A stretch of 42,926 nt of DNA from Clostridia bacterium (GCA_017547285.1 JAFYQB010000084.1:1-42926); one strand, 5' to 3'; shown: positions 24,629-34,046, counted from the stretch's first letter. Made by a program: numbers and translations. Notes: generated from the letters alone by a model not told the origin.

Positions 24629-24988
24629 ATGATGATACCTGCCGAAGTGGCTCAGGCTGCTGATGCGCTGCTTACCGCGCTGCGCGATACAGAAACCTTT
24701 CAGACCTATGAAGAACTGAAAAAAAGCGTAATGGCGGATGAAGTAAACCGCCGCCTGCTGGACCGTTTTATGCGTGCGCAGAGTGCTCTGCAGATGGCAG
24801 CCATGGCCGGCAGCGACCCGCGCGAGGAAGATACGGCCGAATTTGAAAAACTCAGCACCCTGCTCTATCAAAGCCCCGAAGTTACCGATTTTTTGCTGGC
24901 TCAGATGCGTGTGCAGCAGCTTGTGGCGCAGACCATGAGCCGCATTACGGGCGAAGCGGGCATCAGCATTGATATCCGCGAAGCATAA
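24629..24988 (+). CDS. YlbF/YmcA-family regulator
   Basis: A 119-aa helical protein of the YlbF/YmcA family. In Bacillus, YlbF and YmcA form a complex with YaaT that influences RNase Y, biofilm formation, competence and sporulation. The landmarks are FQTYEELKKSVMADEVNRRLLDRFM and the long helical stretch that follows. GGGAGG lies 8 bp before the start; two ATG codons stand in tandem (24629, 24632). mltG follows after 11 bp and is probably in the same operon. Confidence 0.82.
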   Translation: MMIPAEVAQAADALLTALRDTETFQTYEELKKSVMADEVNRRLLDRFMRAQSALQMAAMAGSDPREEDTAEFEKLSTLLYQSPEVTDFLLAQMRVQQLVAQTMSRITGEAGISIDIREA

Positions 24989-24999
24989 GGAGGCACATA

Positions 25000-26190
25000 A
25001 TGCGAAACAACTACGACCGTGAAAGGGATTACGACCATGAATCCCTGCGCGATGAACGTGAATACGGCTTTTACTGGTACAGCGGCCTGTGGCGTCTCTT
25101 TCGTCCGCTGCTGGTGTTCGCCACCGCTCTGCTGATCGTTTTCGGCATTGTTTCCGCCGTATGGAACGCCATAGACGAGGCGTTTTTAAGCCCAATCGCA
25201 CCGGAAGATCAAACAGAGATTGCCTTCTCGGTTGAAAGCGGCAACAGCCTGACACGCGTATCCAACAACCTGGAAGCGCAGGGACTGATCAAAAACAGCA
25301 CCTTTTTTAAGTACTACTGTGACTTTGCGGGTCTCGGACAAAAGATTCAGGCAGGCGATTACCTGATCAAAAAGAGCATGGATGTGTTTGAGATCGCCGA
25401 TCTGCTGACTACCGGCGACGGCCAGCCGCTGACGATGGATATCACCATTATTCCCGGCGATACCATTGAAGAAGTAGCCGCTTACCTGAAGGGGCTTGGC
25501 GTTTTCACAGATGAAACCGAGTTTCTGAACATCTGCCGTACCGGCGAGGGCGTAACTGACTACTATTATGTGGACGATCTTCTGCGTGCAGGAACTTCGG
25601 AGGGCCGCAGATATCTGCTGGAAGGATACCTGGCGCCCAACACATATGAGATCTACACCAATGCAACGCCGCTTTCCATCATCCGCAAGCTGCTTTCCCA
25701 GACGGACAAGGTGTTCCATCCCGACTGGCAGATGCGTGCGGACGAGCTGGACATGACCATGGACGAGGTGCTCATTCTGGCCTCCATGATCGAGAAGGAA
25801 GCCAAAAAGGCTGATTTTGCCAAGGTTTCCGCCGTATTCCACAACCGTCTTGAGCAGAACATGAAGCTGGAAAGCGACCCCACCATCCACTATGTGACCG
25901 GCGAACGGCGCATGAGCCTGCGCTCCAGCGATCTTGCCGTTTCCTCTCCCTATAACACCTACCGGGTAAACGGCCTGCCTGCCGGTCCCATCTGCAATCC
26001 GTCGCCGGAGGCCATCAACGCCGCGCTTTACCCGGACGAAAGCTATGTGGCGGAAGACTACCTGTTCTTCTGCAGCAAGAACCCGGAATCAGGAGAACTT
26101 CACTTCAGCCGAACGCTCAGCGATCACGAACGCGCAGTGGAAATCTACGCGCCGCTGTGGCAGGCCTATGACGCAGAACGAGGAATGTAA
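25000..26190 (+). CDS. mltG: Endolytic transglycosylase MltG
   Basis: Membrane-anchored enzyme that cleaves nascent peptidoglycan strands and helps set glycan length. The 396-aa protein has a charged cytoplasmic N-terminus, one membrane helix (about 35-52), a LysM-like segment and the YceG domain. The catalytic Glu is in ILASMIEKEA (about 261-270). ESDPTIHY and NTYRVNGLPAGPICNPS are further family motifs. AAGGAGG precedes the ATG. The U32 peptidase gene follows after 1 bp. Confidence 0.95.
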   Translation: MRNNYDRERDYDHESLRDEREYGFYWYSGLWRLFRPLLVFATALLIVFGIVSAVWNAIDEAFLSPIAPEDQTEIAFSVESGNSLTRVSNNLEAQGLIKNSTFFKYYCDFAGLGQKIQAGDYLIKKSMDVFEIADLLTTGDGQPLTMDITIIPGDTIEEVAAYLKGLGVFTDETEFLNICRTGEGVTDYYYVDDLLRAGTSEGRRYLLEGYLAPNTYEIYTNATPLSIIRKLLSQTDKVFHPDWQMRADELDMTMDEVLILASMIEKEAKKADFAKVSAVFHNRLEQNMKLESDPTIHYVTGERRMSLRSSDLAVSSPYNTYRVNGLPAGPICNPSPEAINAALYPDESYVAEDYLFFCSKNPESGELHFSRTLSDHERAVEIYAPLWQAYDAERGM

Positions 26191-26191
26191 C

Positions 26192-27433
26192 ATGAACAAA
26201 CGAAAGATGGAACTGCTGGCCCCAGTGGGCGGCATGGAACAGCTGCGCGCGGCTGTGCGCTTTGGCGCGGACGCGGTGTACGGCGGCATGAAGAGCTATG
26301 GCCTGCGCGCCTTTGCAGGCAACTTTGACCCGGAGCAGCTGCGCGAAGCCGTAAACTTTGCGCACTCAGCCAACGTGAAATTCTATGTAACCATGAATAT
26401 CCTGCCCGTGGACGCTGATCTGGACGGCTTTCTGGCTGCAGCCAGAGACGCGCTGGAAGCAGGCGTAGACGCCGCGATCGTCAGCGATATCGGCGCTGCG
26501 CTGATGCTGCATCAGGAATTGCCTGCGCTGCCCATCCACATCAGCACACAGGCCAATGTGCTCAATTCCCGCACTGCCGTCCACTTCCATCAGGCCGTGG
26601 GCGCAGAGCGCATCGTGCTGTCCCGCGAGCTTTCCATGCAGGATATTGCAGCCATGCGGAGGAAGCTGCCGGATGAGCTGGAGCTGGAAGCCTTTGTACA
26701 CGGCGCCATGTGCGTGGCGTACAGCGGCCGCTGCCTGCTCAGCAACGCCCTTACCGGGCGCAGCGGCAACCGCGGCGCATGTGCCCAGCCCTGCCGCTGG
26801 CAGTATCATCTGGTAGAAGAAAAACGCCCCGGCGAATACCTGCCTGTCTGCGAAGATGAACGCGGCACCTATCTGTACTCTGCGCTGGATCTGTGCATGC
26901 TGCCGCATCTGCATGAACTGCGGGATGCAGGCGTCATCAGTCTTAAAATTGAAGGGCGCATGAAAACCGCTTATTATGTAGCGACTGTGGTGTCCGCCTA
27001 CCGCCGCGCATTGGATATTCTGGAAACAGAAGGTGATGAAGCCTTCCTTGCTGCCGTTCCTGCGCTGATGGAGGAACTGCAAAAAGCCAGCCACCGCCAG
27101 TCCAATGCAGGCTTCTACTACGGCGCGCCCGAACCTCCCGCAGGAGCCAACGGCTTCAGTCAGACAATGGAATACGTAGGCGACTTCATTGCTTCATGTG
27201 AAGCAGGCGGCGAGGCGCTCGTCCGGCTCAAAAACCGCTTCTATGTGGGTGATACGCTCGAGGCCCTCACACCGGATGGCTCCCAGTCTTTCACGGTAAC
27301 CGCCATGAAGCTGGAAGAAACGGGAGAAAGTGTGCAGACGGCCTCTGTGGCCGGTACGTTGATCCGTATGCCGGTGCCTTTCCGCGTGGATCACGGCGAC
27401 CTGCTGCGCGGCCCCAACCGCAATCACCGGTAA
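26192..27433 (+). CDS. U32-family peptidase-like protein (tRNA hydroxylation type)
   Basis: A 413-aa protein with the U32 signature EAFVHGAMCVAYSGRCLLSN and GNRGACAQPCRWQY, whose four conserved Cys are thought to hold an iron-sulfur cluster. The closest functionally known relatives, TrhP (YrrN/YrrO in Bacillus, YegQ in E. coli), help hydroxylate U34 of tRNA using prephenate. The start at 26192 lies 1 bp past the mltG stop, with GAGGA upstream. In Bacillus the same genes occur as mltG-trmR-yrrN-yrrO; trmR and the second U32 gene are not here. Role by analogy only. Confidence 0.88.
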   Translation: MNKRKMELLAPVGGMEQLRAAVRFGADAVYGGMKSYGLRAFAGNFDPEQLREAVNFAHSANVKFYVTMNILPVDADLDGFLAAARDALEAGVDAAIVSDIGAALMLHQELPALPIHISTQANVLNSRTAVHFHQAVGAERIVLSRELSMQDIAAMRRKLPDELELEAFVHGAMCVAYSGRCLLSNALTGRSGNRGACAQPCRWQYHLVEEKRPGEYLPVCEDERGTYLYSALDLCMLPHLHELRDAGVISLKIEGRMKTAYYVATVVSAYRRALDILETEGDEAFLAAVPALMEELQKASHRQSNAGFYYGAPEPPAGANGFSQTMEYVGDFIASCEAGGEALVRLKNRFYVGDTLEALTPDGSQSFTVTAMKLEETGESVQTASVAGTLIRMPVPFRVDHGDLLRGPNRNHR

Positions 27434-27481
27434 TTTCCGCGGTAAAACAGTTTCGTTTACGGACTATTCATACTTTTCCCC

Positions 27482-27510
27482 TTGTACTTTCGGGACAGAT
27501 TTGTTATAAT
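27482..27510 (+). promoter_or_regulatory. Promoter of yajC
   Basis: TTGTAC (27482-27487) and TATAAT (27505-27510) are 17 bp apart, 35 bp before the yajC start codon. Confidence 0.8.
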
Positions 27511-27544
27511 TGGCATATTGACTTTTGGAAAGGGGTACCTGACT

Positions 27545-27922
27545 ATGGATAAACTGCTTTTGACTCTGACTGATGCTGCCGCCGCGACCGCTGTTGCCGG
27601 CGAGGAAATGGGCGCTGTTGGCACTGCCGGCGCTCTGATCGGCTCCCTGTTCCCCCTGATCCTGATGTTCGTGATCTTCTACTTCATGCTGATCCGTCCC
27701 CAGCGCAAGAAGGACAAGAAGGTCAAGGAAATGCTGGCTGCCCTCAAGCACGGCGACCGCGTGTGCACCATCGGCGGCATTTACGGCACCATCACCGGCA
27801 TCAAGGATGAGACCATCGAACTGGCTGTGAGCAACGAGAACACCAAGCTGGTGGTTGCCCGCTGGGCCATCCGCAATGTGGAAGAAGTGACCATCGAAAA
27901 CGACAGCGAGCTGCTGAACTAA
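27545..27922 (+). CDS. yajC: Preprotein translocase subunit YajC
   Basis: Single-span membrane protein that joins the SecDF accessory complex of the Sec translocon. The 125-aa protein has an N-terminal stretch of about 30 residues, one membrane helix (about 35-51), and then FYFMLIRPQRKKDKK, the family hallmark. The cytoplasmic domain contains LKHGDRVCTIGGIYGTI. AAAGGGG lies before the ATG at 27545. secD and secF are not next to it, which is unusual for many clostridia. Confidence 0.95.
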   Translation: MDKLLLTLTDAAAATAVAGEEMGAVGTAGALIGSLFPLILMFVIFYFMLIRPQRKKDKKVKEMLAALKHGDRVCTIGGIYGTITGIKDETIELAVSNENTKLVVARWAIRNVEEVTIENDSELLN

Positions 27923-27940
27923 TCACAGCCGTCTGCAAAC

Positions 27941-27996
27941 ATGAAACCTCCCCTGTTCGCATAGACTTGTACAAAGCGAACAGGGGAGGTTTTCAT
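27941..27996 (+). promoter_or_regulatory. 20-bp hairpin that buries the ribosome site of the next gene
   Basis: The arm 27941-27960 is the reverse complement of 27976-27996 apart from one bulged T; the loop is 15 bases. The 3' arm holds AGGGGAGG, the ribosome site of the gene at 27997, and ends right at its start codon. It may act as terminator of yajC, as a translation switch, or both. Confidence 0.75.
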
Positions 27997-28422
27997 ATGT
28001 CCAGTTATTCTACGCCAGGAGTCAACCGCACCGCACGCAGGCGCTCGCGCCGCTACCGTCCCAAAGCGCTGGGTACACAGCTTTTGCGCGGACTGCTGAT
28101 TTCCATAGCCGTTACGCTGATCTGTGTCCTTATCTTTGCATTGCTGATGCAATGGCTCAAGCCCGGCGATTCCGCAATCCGCATTGTCAACCAGCTGATC
28201 AAGCTGGGCGCAATCTTTGCAGGCGTGAAAGTCATGCTTGGCCGGAGCTGCGAAAAAGGACTTCTTTATGGCGCGCTGCTTGGCATTTGCTACATGGCCC
28301 TGGGTGTGGGACTCTTTGCCCTGCTTTCCGGTCAGTCCCTGCCGTGGACGGCTTACCTGAGCGATATCGCCATGGGTATCGCAGCAGGAGGCATTGCCGG
28401 AGCAATCACAGGCAGAGTCTGA
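27997..28422 (+). CDS. TIGR04086-type four-helix membrane protein
   Basis: A 141-aa protein with a basic N-terminus (RRRSRRYRPK) and four hydrophobic helices at about 24-45, 55-70, 83-104 and 115-138. The glycine-rich C-terminal helix and its place right after yajC fit the TIGR04086/YrzE family, whose function is unknown. The ATG at 27997 follows AGGGGAGG, which is locked in the hairpin described above. The gene has its own terminator. Confidence 0.75.
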   Translation: MSSYSTPGVNRTARRRSRRYRPKALGTQLLRGLLISIAVTLICVLIFALLMQWLKPGDSAIRIVNQLIKLGAIFAGVKVMLGRSCEKGLLYGALLGICYMALGVGLFALLSGQSLPWTAYLSDIAMGIAAGGIAGAITGRV

Positions 28423-28483
28423 CATCTTATCCAAAGTGACTGCATTTTTATGAAGTACGGCAGACTTTATGGAAAAATATCGG

Positions 28484-28523
28484 CAGAAAAACCGCGGTCC
28501 ACGACCGACGGTTTTCTGTTTTT
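28484..28523 (+). terminator. Terminator after the TIGR04086-type gene
   Basis: CAGAAAAACCGCGGTC (28484-28499) pairs with GACCGACGGTTTTCTG (28503-28518), with one or two mismatches, and a T run follows. Confidence 0.75.
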
Positions 28524-28532
28524 ATCACGCAC

Positions 28533-28564
28533 AAAAAAACCGTCCCGCGAAAAACGCGGAACGG
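28533..28564 (-). terminator. Intrinsic terminator of the HU gene
   Basis: Minus strand: a 10-bp stem CCGTTCCGCG / CGCGGGACGG with one G-T pair and a short T loop, followed by seven T. It lies about 20 bp after the HU stop. Confidence 0.9.
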
Positions 28565-28585
28565 GTTATGGGCCATTGCCCAAAC

Positions 28586-28861
28586 TTACTTGTTGACGGA
28601 ATCCTTCAGAGCCTTGCCAGCCTTGAAAACAGGAGCCTTGGAAGACTCGATCTCGATCTGCTCGCCGGTGCGGGGATTGCGGGCAACACGGCCGGGACGC
28701 TCGCGAACTTCGAAGCCGCCGAAACCAACGATCTGAACCTTATCGCCAGCAGCCAGGGTCTCGGTGATCACTTCAGTCAGGGCAACGATGGCCTTTTCGG
28801 CATCCTTCTTGGTGAAGCCAGTCTTCTTCACGATAGCAGCAGTCAGTTCAGCTTTGTTCAT
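28586..28861 (-). CDS. hup: HU-family DNA-binding protein
   Basis: A 91-aa nucleoid protein that binds and bends DNA as a dimer. It has MNKAELTAAIVKKTGFTKKDAEKA-type N-terminal helices and the signature GFGGFEVRERPGRVARNPRTG, which forms the DNA-gripping arm. GAGGAGG precedes the ATG at 28861. It is monocistronic with its own terminator; mazG upstream is separated by 105 bp. Confidence 0.96.
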   Translation of the reverse strand: MNKAELTAAIVKKTGFTKKDAEKAIVALTEVITETLAAGDKVQIVGFGGFEVRERPGRVARNPRTGEQIEIESSKAPVFKAGKALKDSVNK

Positions 28862-28966
28862 AATAGTAGTTCCTCCTCGATTGTTGTAGCCATGCGGTGC
28901 ATGGAAAAATATCCTGATCTTGCAGGTGGAAAAGGACATTAGCGGGCTGGAACGAACCAAAACCCT

Positions 28967-30409
28967 TTATTCTTCCCGTTTTCCCGCATTCCAGTATACA
29001 TCCATTTCGGCCAAAGTCAAGTCCTCAAACGATTTTCCTGCGCTTTTTATCGCATTTTCCATCTTGCGGAAACGCTTGATAAATTTGTTTGTGGAGGAAG
29101 TAAGTGCTATATCAGGATCCTTGCCGCACAGCCGGCACACATTGACTGCCGCAAAGAACAGGTCGCCCAGTTCCATTTCGGTATCCTGACCATTTTGGAT
29201 ATTTTCGCGAACTTCTTCCGCTTCCTCATGCACCTTTAGCAGCGCATCCAGAGCGCTGTCAAAGTCAAAATGAACCTTACGGGCTTTCTTCTGCACTTTG
29301 TAAGCGCGCAGCAGGGAACTCAGGCCGAGGGATACATCCTCCATTGCCTGCGCATGGGTCTGAATACCGCGCTGTTCACGTTTGAAGGCTTCCCAGTTGG
29401 TAAGCACATCCTCCGCCGTATCCGCCTTTACCTGACCGAAAACATGGGTATGACGTTCAATCATTTTGTAGCAGATGGCGCTTGTCACATCATCAATGGT
29501 AAAGTCACCGTGCTCAATGGCGATCTGCGTATGCAGCGCGATCTGCAAAAGCACATCGCCCAGTTCGTCATACATATGGTCAATGTCTTCATCGCGGACG
29601 GCCTGAATATATTCGTAGCTTTCTTCCAACAGATCAGGAAGCAGGCTTTCGTGGGTCTGTTCACGATCCCAGGGGCATCCATCCGGAGCGCGCAGTTTGG
29701 CAACCACCGCCATCAGATCGTCCATATTGAAACGGGTGCGTTCCAGCATAGGAACGCTTGGTACATACACCGCCGTCAGATGATCGTAGCTCTTCTGGCG
29801 ATCCAGTTCGTACAGAGCGATCTTTTTGCGCTTGAGTTCGCCAGTCTGCTCATTGCCGGTGATGAAGGTGATCTCCATCTCCTCCGGCATCAGCTCCAGC
29901 AGTTTCAGCTTGCACTCCCCTGCGCATTCGCGGCTATGCACTTCCAGAAGCAGCAGATCCTCCTGCGGCGAAACGCGTGCAGGCAGGAATGCCTCCGCCG
30001 TGTAGAGACGCAGCGCATCCGCATGACTGTCCAGCATGCTCAGGCAGCGTTCTGCATGACTCACACCGGGCAGAACCGTTACTTTGGCGCTGGCAGGCTT
30101 TTCTTTCAGGATGGCTGCCACGGTGGTATCAAACGAAGCATCGCTCACGGCGTAGCAGACAGGCTTTTCCCTGCACAGGGCAAGCACGGTCTGAGCTGCC
30201 TTGTGGTTGAAAAGATCAAAATCCTCACAGGATTCATAAAGGGCGTCCAGCGTCTCGCAGGCAATCCCTTCCGCTTTCAGAAAAGCAGCCATGGGGTGGC
30301 GCTCCGTGCGCAGAACCACACACTGCGCCTCACGCAGAGCGCGTTCCACACCGCGGGTCAAAAACATTTCGCCGCCAGTACCCAGCGTAACGATCGTCAG
30401 CTGATTCAT
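28967..30409 (-). CDS. mazG: MazG nucleoside triphosphate pyrophosphohydrolase with methylase-like domain
   Basis: A 480-aa two-domain protein. Residues of about 1-220 form a tetrapyrrole methylase-like domain (VTLGTGGEMFLTRGVERAL, VTVLPGVSHAERCL); residues of about 225-475 hold two MazG segments (CPWDREQTHESLLPDLLEE, EELGDVLLQIALH-like sequence, and a second EEVRENI...ELGDLFFAAVN). This is the YabN arrangement of Bacillus, which hydrolyses dNTPs or ppGpp-like substrates. The first domain's role is unclear. GGGAG precedes the ATG at 30409. The flippase gene lies 5 bp upstream, so the two are co-transcribed, as spoVT-spoVB-yabN are in Bacillus. Confidence 0.93.
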   Translation of the reverse strand: MNQLTIVTLGTGGEMFLTRGVERALREAQCVVLRTERHPMAAFLKAEGIACETLDALYESCEDFDLFNHKAAQTVLALCREKPVCYAVSDASFDTTVAAILKEKPASAKVTVLPGVSHAERCLSMLDSHADALRLYTAEAFLPARVSPQEDLLLLEVHSRECAGECKLKLLELMPEEMEITFITGNEQTGELKRKKIALYELDRQKSYDHLTAVYVPSVPMLERTRFNMDDLMAVVAKLRAPDGCPWDREQTHESLLPDLLEESYEYIQAVRDEDIDHMYDELGDVLLQIALHTQIAIEHGDFTIDDVTSAICYKMIERHTHVFGQVKADTAEDVLTNWEAFKREQRGIQTHAQAMEDVSLGLSSLLRAYKVQKKARKVHFDFDSALDALLKVHEEAEEVRENIQNGQDTEMELGDLFFAAVNVCRLCGKDPDIALTSSTNKFIKRFRKMENAIKSAGKSFEDLTLAEMDVYWNAGKREE

Positions 30410-30414
30410 CCGTT

Positions 30415-32007
30415 TTATTCTCCCTTCTTCAATGCACGTCCACGTCCAAAACGGCGCAGGAACGGAGCCAGATCTTCTTTGGTAATAGCACCCACCAGCA
30501 CAGCCGCACCCGCATAAGCCGCCACGGCAATGCCGATTTCAATCAGCGTCCACAAACCGCTTTCAGGCAGGATACGAACCGCGCACCAGAGCACGGCGGC
30601 CATCAGCAGGGTTGCTGCTGCCGGCTTGCCGAATACATTCATCCATTCCGGCTTCATGCCGGTGTACTTATACACAAAGTACAAATTCGGCAGCATACTC
30701 AGCGTGTAACAGGTGAGCGACGCAATGGGCGCGCCGTAAATATTGATCTGCGGCATGCCAATCAGCGTATAGTTCAAAAACACTTTGACCGCCACGCCCA
30801 CCATGAGCGTATACATGGGAATACGCTGCTTGCGCAGGCCCTGCAGAATACCGCTGGTAGCCTGCACCACGGTAAACAGCACAATGGTCATACTGCTTAT
30901 ACTCAGCAGATTTGCGGTGGTCTGCAAAGCTTCAGGCGTATTGAAATGATAGATCAGATCCAGACACTGGCGGCTGAGCATGCTCATGCCCACCGAACAG
31001 GGCAGACCGACCACAAAGGCCAACCGCAGACCGAGCGCACTCTGACGGCGAATGTGATGCCCGTCTCCCTTTGCCATCGCACCGGAAATGGACGGTACAA
31101 GACTCATGGCGATGGCCGTTGCCAAAGCAGTCGGAACGTTGATGAGCGTAAGTACATAACCGCTGTAGCGTCCGTACAGGCCAAGCGCCGCGGCACGTTC
31201 AATGCCGGCATCCACCAGTCGGTTGAGCAGCAGTCCCGAATCGATAAAGCCTGCAATCGGCACGATACACGCGCCCAGCGTGATCGGAATGCTCAGGGAC
31301 AGCAAACGCTGCAAAAGCATTTTGGAGCCCATCGGAGGTTCTTCCGCATTCTGTTCACGCAGGTCAAACTGCTTCTTCTGTTTGCGGTATACATGCAGCA
31401 TGTATATCAGCGCCGCGCCCTCGGCAATACTCGTACCCAGCAGCACGCCCGCCGCAGCATAGGCTACGCTCACGCGCATGCCCCACCATGCCAGCGGCAG
31501 CGCCACAAATACCTTGCCCACCTGTTCGATCAGCTGGGAGATAGCGGTCGGAACCATGTTCTGCTGACCCTGCATAAAGCCGCGAAGCGCGCTCATGATG
31601 CACACCAGCAAAAGCGCCGGGGCAATCGCCACAAAACCGGGCTGGGTGGATACATCGCCGCTGCGAACAGCCAGCGAAGGGCTCATGACAATCATCAGCA
31701 GCATGCTGATAAAGCCCAGCGCAGCCAGCATACACAGCGCCATTCTGAAAATGCGCCTGGCGTTGCGTGGATCATCCTTGGCAAGCGAAAAGCTTACCAT
31801 GCGGCTGATTGCCACCGGCAAGCCGGCCGAAGAAATGGTCAGTAGCATATTATAGGTGGGAAATACCAGCTGATACGTACCCATGCCCTCATCGCCGATC
31901 AGCCACGCCAGCGGAATGCGGTACAGGGCTCCCACAATTTTGCAGATCAGGCCAACGATGCTCAGCACCGTCATGCCGCCCACAATGGATTTTTGTGTAT
32001 TGCTCAA
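30415..32007 (-). CDS. SpoVB-like polysaccharide or lipid II flippase
   Basis: A 530-aa polytopic membrane protein with about 14 helices, from the MVF (MurJ/SpoVB) group of the MATE-type flippases. The N-terminus KIVGALYRIPLAWLIGDEGMGTYQLVFPTY is typical for SpoVB, which in sporulating cells is needed for cortex peptidoglycan. The start is most likely a TTG at 32007: GGAGG is 8 bases before it, and the first in-frame ATG comes later, within the first helix. mazG follows as spoVB-yabN in Bacillus. A vegetative MurJ-like role is an alternative. Confidence 0.87.
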   Translation of the reverse strand: MSNTQKSIVGGMTVLSIVGLICKIVGALYRIPLAWLIGDEGMGTYQLVFPTYNMLLTISSAGLPVAISRMVSFSLAKDDPRNARRIFRMALCMLAALGFISMLLMIVMSPSLAVRSGDVSTQPGFVAIAPALLLVCIMSALRGFMQGQQNMVPTAISQLIEQVGKVFVALPLAWWGMRVSVAYAAAGVLLGTSIAEGAALIYMLHVYRKQKKQFDLREQNAEEPPMGSKMLLQRLLSLSIPITLGACIVPIAGFIDSGLLLNRLVDAGIERAAALGLYGRYSGYVLTLINVPTALATAIAMSLVPSISGAMAKGDGHHIRRQSALGLRLAFVVGLPCSVGMSMLSRQCLDLIYHFNTPEALQTTANLLSISSMTIVLFTVVQATSGILQGLRKQRIPMYTLMVGVAVKVFLNYTLIGMPQINIYGAPIASLTCYTLSMLPNLYFVYKYTGMKPEWMNVFGKPAAATLLMAAVLWCAVRILPESGLWTLIEIGIAVAAYAGAAVLVGAITKEDLAPFLRRFGRGRALKKGE

Positions 32008-32056
32008 GGCCAAAGCCTCCAAACGACAGATTACCGCGCAAAATGCGGCATTTGTT

Positions 32057-32085
32057 ATTATATACCGTTCTTCGCCATTTCACAA
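32057..32085 (-). promoter_or_regulatory. Promoter of the flippase-mazG operon
   Basis: On the minus strand TTGTGA (32080-32085) and TATAAT (32057-32062) are 17 bp apart, 50 bp before the TTG start. It has housekeeping-type boxes, which argues against sporulation-only expression. Confidence 0.7.
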
Positions 32086-32106
32086 GCGATGGACGCAAAC
32101 CTTGTC

Positions 32107-32135
32107 TTGACATTTTATTCTGCGCACGATACTCT
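32107..32135 (+). promoter_or_regulatory. Likely promoter of fbp
   Basis: A perfect TTGACA (32107-32112) is followed after 17 bp by a weak -10 box TACTCT (32130-32135), 25 bp before the fbp start codon. Confidence 0.55.
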
Positions 32136-32159
32136 TTATAGCATAAGGAGTTGCTGCCC

Positions 32160-34046
32160 ATGTTTTCACAAGAGCGCATTAAATATCTGAAACTGCTGAG
32201 CAGGCAGTTTCCCACCATGGCGTCCCTGTATACGCAGATCATCAATCTGAGCGCTGTTTCCAATCTTCCCAAAGGCACCGAGCATTTCATCAGCGATCTG
32301 CACGGTGAATTTGAGAGCGTGGAACAAATCCTGAACAACTGCTCCGGCGTGATCCGTGAAAAGCTGCGCCTGCTCTACGGCGACCAGCTTACCCATGCCC
32401 AGCGCAGCGAGCTTTGCACACTGATTTACTATCCCGAAGAAAAGCTTAAACGCATTCATGCCGATCACACGCCTGACAAGGAATGGTATCACAGCACGCT
32501 CAGCCGTATGCTGGAGCTGGCCCGGCTGCTGTCCAGCAAGCATTCCCGCCGTAAGGTCCGCGATGATATGCCGGAGGATTTTGCCTTCGTGCTGGACGAG
32601 CTGATGCATGCCCAGGCAGACGAGGACAACAATCAGCATCTGTATCACGAACGCATTCTGGAAACCATTATCAAAATCAAAAGCGGCGATGCCTTCATCT
32701 GTGCGCTTGCCACACTGATCAAACGGCTGGCCGTAGAATGGCTGCATGTGGTAGGCGATGTATACGACCGCGGTCCACGCCCGGACAGCATCATGGATCT
32801 TCTGATGGAACGCAGCAATGTGGACATTGAATGGGGCAACCATGATATTCTCTGGATGGGCGCTGCCAGCGGCTGCGAATGCTGCATTGCCGCCGTAGTC
32901 CGCAATTCCATTGCCTACCGAAACATGGCTGTATTGGAAAGCGGCTACGGCATCAGTCTGCGTCCGTTGACGGTATTTGCCGAAACCTGCTACCCGGAGC
33001 TTGATCCCATCGACGCAGCCATTCAGGCTATTACGGTCATCATGTTCAAGCTGGAAGGTCAGCTCATCCACCGTCATCCGGAGTACGGCATGGAGGCCCG
33101 CCTCACGCTTGACAGGATCAACCACAAGAATCACACGGTTCAGATCCGTGAAAAGTGTTACAGTTTAAGCGGATTTACCTTCCCCACGATTGATCCCGCC
33201 AATCCCTATTCCCTGACCAGCGGCGAACAGGAAGTGATCACTCAGCTTGCTGAAGCCTTCCGGGACAGCGCCCGCCTGCACAAACACATCCGCTTTTTCT
33301 ACGAAAAGGGCGCTATGTACAAGTGTTTCAACGGCAACCTGCTGTTCCATGGCTGCATTCCCATGGACGAGGACGGCCGTTTCCACACCCTTGTTCTGGA
33401 TGGGCAGGCCGTTCAAGGCCGCATGCTGATGAACGCGGCCGACCGCATTGCCCGCCGCGCCTATTACAGCCGGGAACCGGAGGCACAGGATCTGATGTGG
33501 TATCTGTGGTGCGGCGAATATTCGCCCCTGTGCGGCAGGCGCACCACCACCTTTGAACATATTTATCTGACCGATCCCGAATCCCATAAAGAGCCCCGCA
33601 ATCCCTACTACCGCTACAGTCAAAATGCCGAACATTGTCTCCGTATTCTGCGCGAATTCGATTTGCCGCCAAGCGGACACATTATCAACGGTCATACGCC
33701 GGTCAAAGTTTCTCAGGGGGAAAGCCCGGTCAAAGCCGATGGGCGGTTGTTCGTGATTGACGGTGGTTTCTGCCGCGCCATTCAGAAGACCACAGGCATT
33801 GCCGGCTATACGCTTATCTCCAATTCCCATGGTCTGCGCCTGATGCAGCATGAGCCCTTCACCAGTCTGGAACGCGCGCTGGATGCCAACTCGGACATCC
33901 GCTCCGTTCCCGAAGTGGTGGAAACCTACGTTGAACGCCAGTTTGTTGCCGATACCGACGAAGGCCGTGATCTGGCGGAACAGATCGACGATCTGCGCGC
34001 GCTGCTCAAAGCCTACCGCAGCGGTCTGATCGTTCCGAAGGGGTGA
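32160..34046 (+). CDS. fbp: Class III fructose-1,6-bisphosphatase
   Basis: Gluconeogenic enzyme that removes the 1-phosphate of fructose 1,6-bisphosphate. The 628-aa length and calcineurin-like phosphatase motifs identify the Firmicutes-type class III enzyme: SDLHGE (45-50), GDVYDRGPRPDS, GNHDILWMG and INGHTPVK. These residues bind the two metal ions. AAGGAG lies 9 bases before the ATG at 32160; a TTG three codons upstream is too close to that site. Single gene with its own promoter and terminator. Confidence 0.97.
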   Translation: MFSQERIKYLKLLSRQFPTMASLYTQIINLSAVSNLPKGTEHFISDLHGEFESVEQILNNCSGVIREKLRLLYGDQLTHAQRSELCTLIYYPEEKLKRIHADHTPDKEWYHSTLSRMLELARLLSSKHSRRKVRDDMPEDFAFVLDELMHAQADEDNNQHLYHERILETIIKIKSGDAFICALATLIKRLAVEWLHVVGDVYDRGPRPDSIMDLLMERSNVDIEWGNHDILWMGAASGCECCIAAVVRNSIAYRNMAVLESGYGISLRPLTVFAETCYPELDPIDAAIQAITVIMFKLEGQLIHRHPEYGMEARLTLDRINHKNHTVQIREKCYSLSGFTFPTIDPANPYSLTSGEQEVITQLAEAFRDSARLHKHIRFFYEKGAMYKCFNGNLLFHGCIPMDEDGRFHTLVLDGQAVQGRMLMNAADRIARRAYYSREPEAQDLMWYLWCGEYSPLCGRRTTTFEHIYLTDPESHKEPRNPYYRYSQNAEHCLRILREFDLPPSGHIINGHTPVKVSQGESPVKADGRLFVIDGGFCRAIQKTTGIAGYTLISNSHGLRLMQHEPFTSLERALDANSDIRSVPEVVETYVERQFVADTDEGRDLAEQIDDLRALLKAYRSGLIVPKG

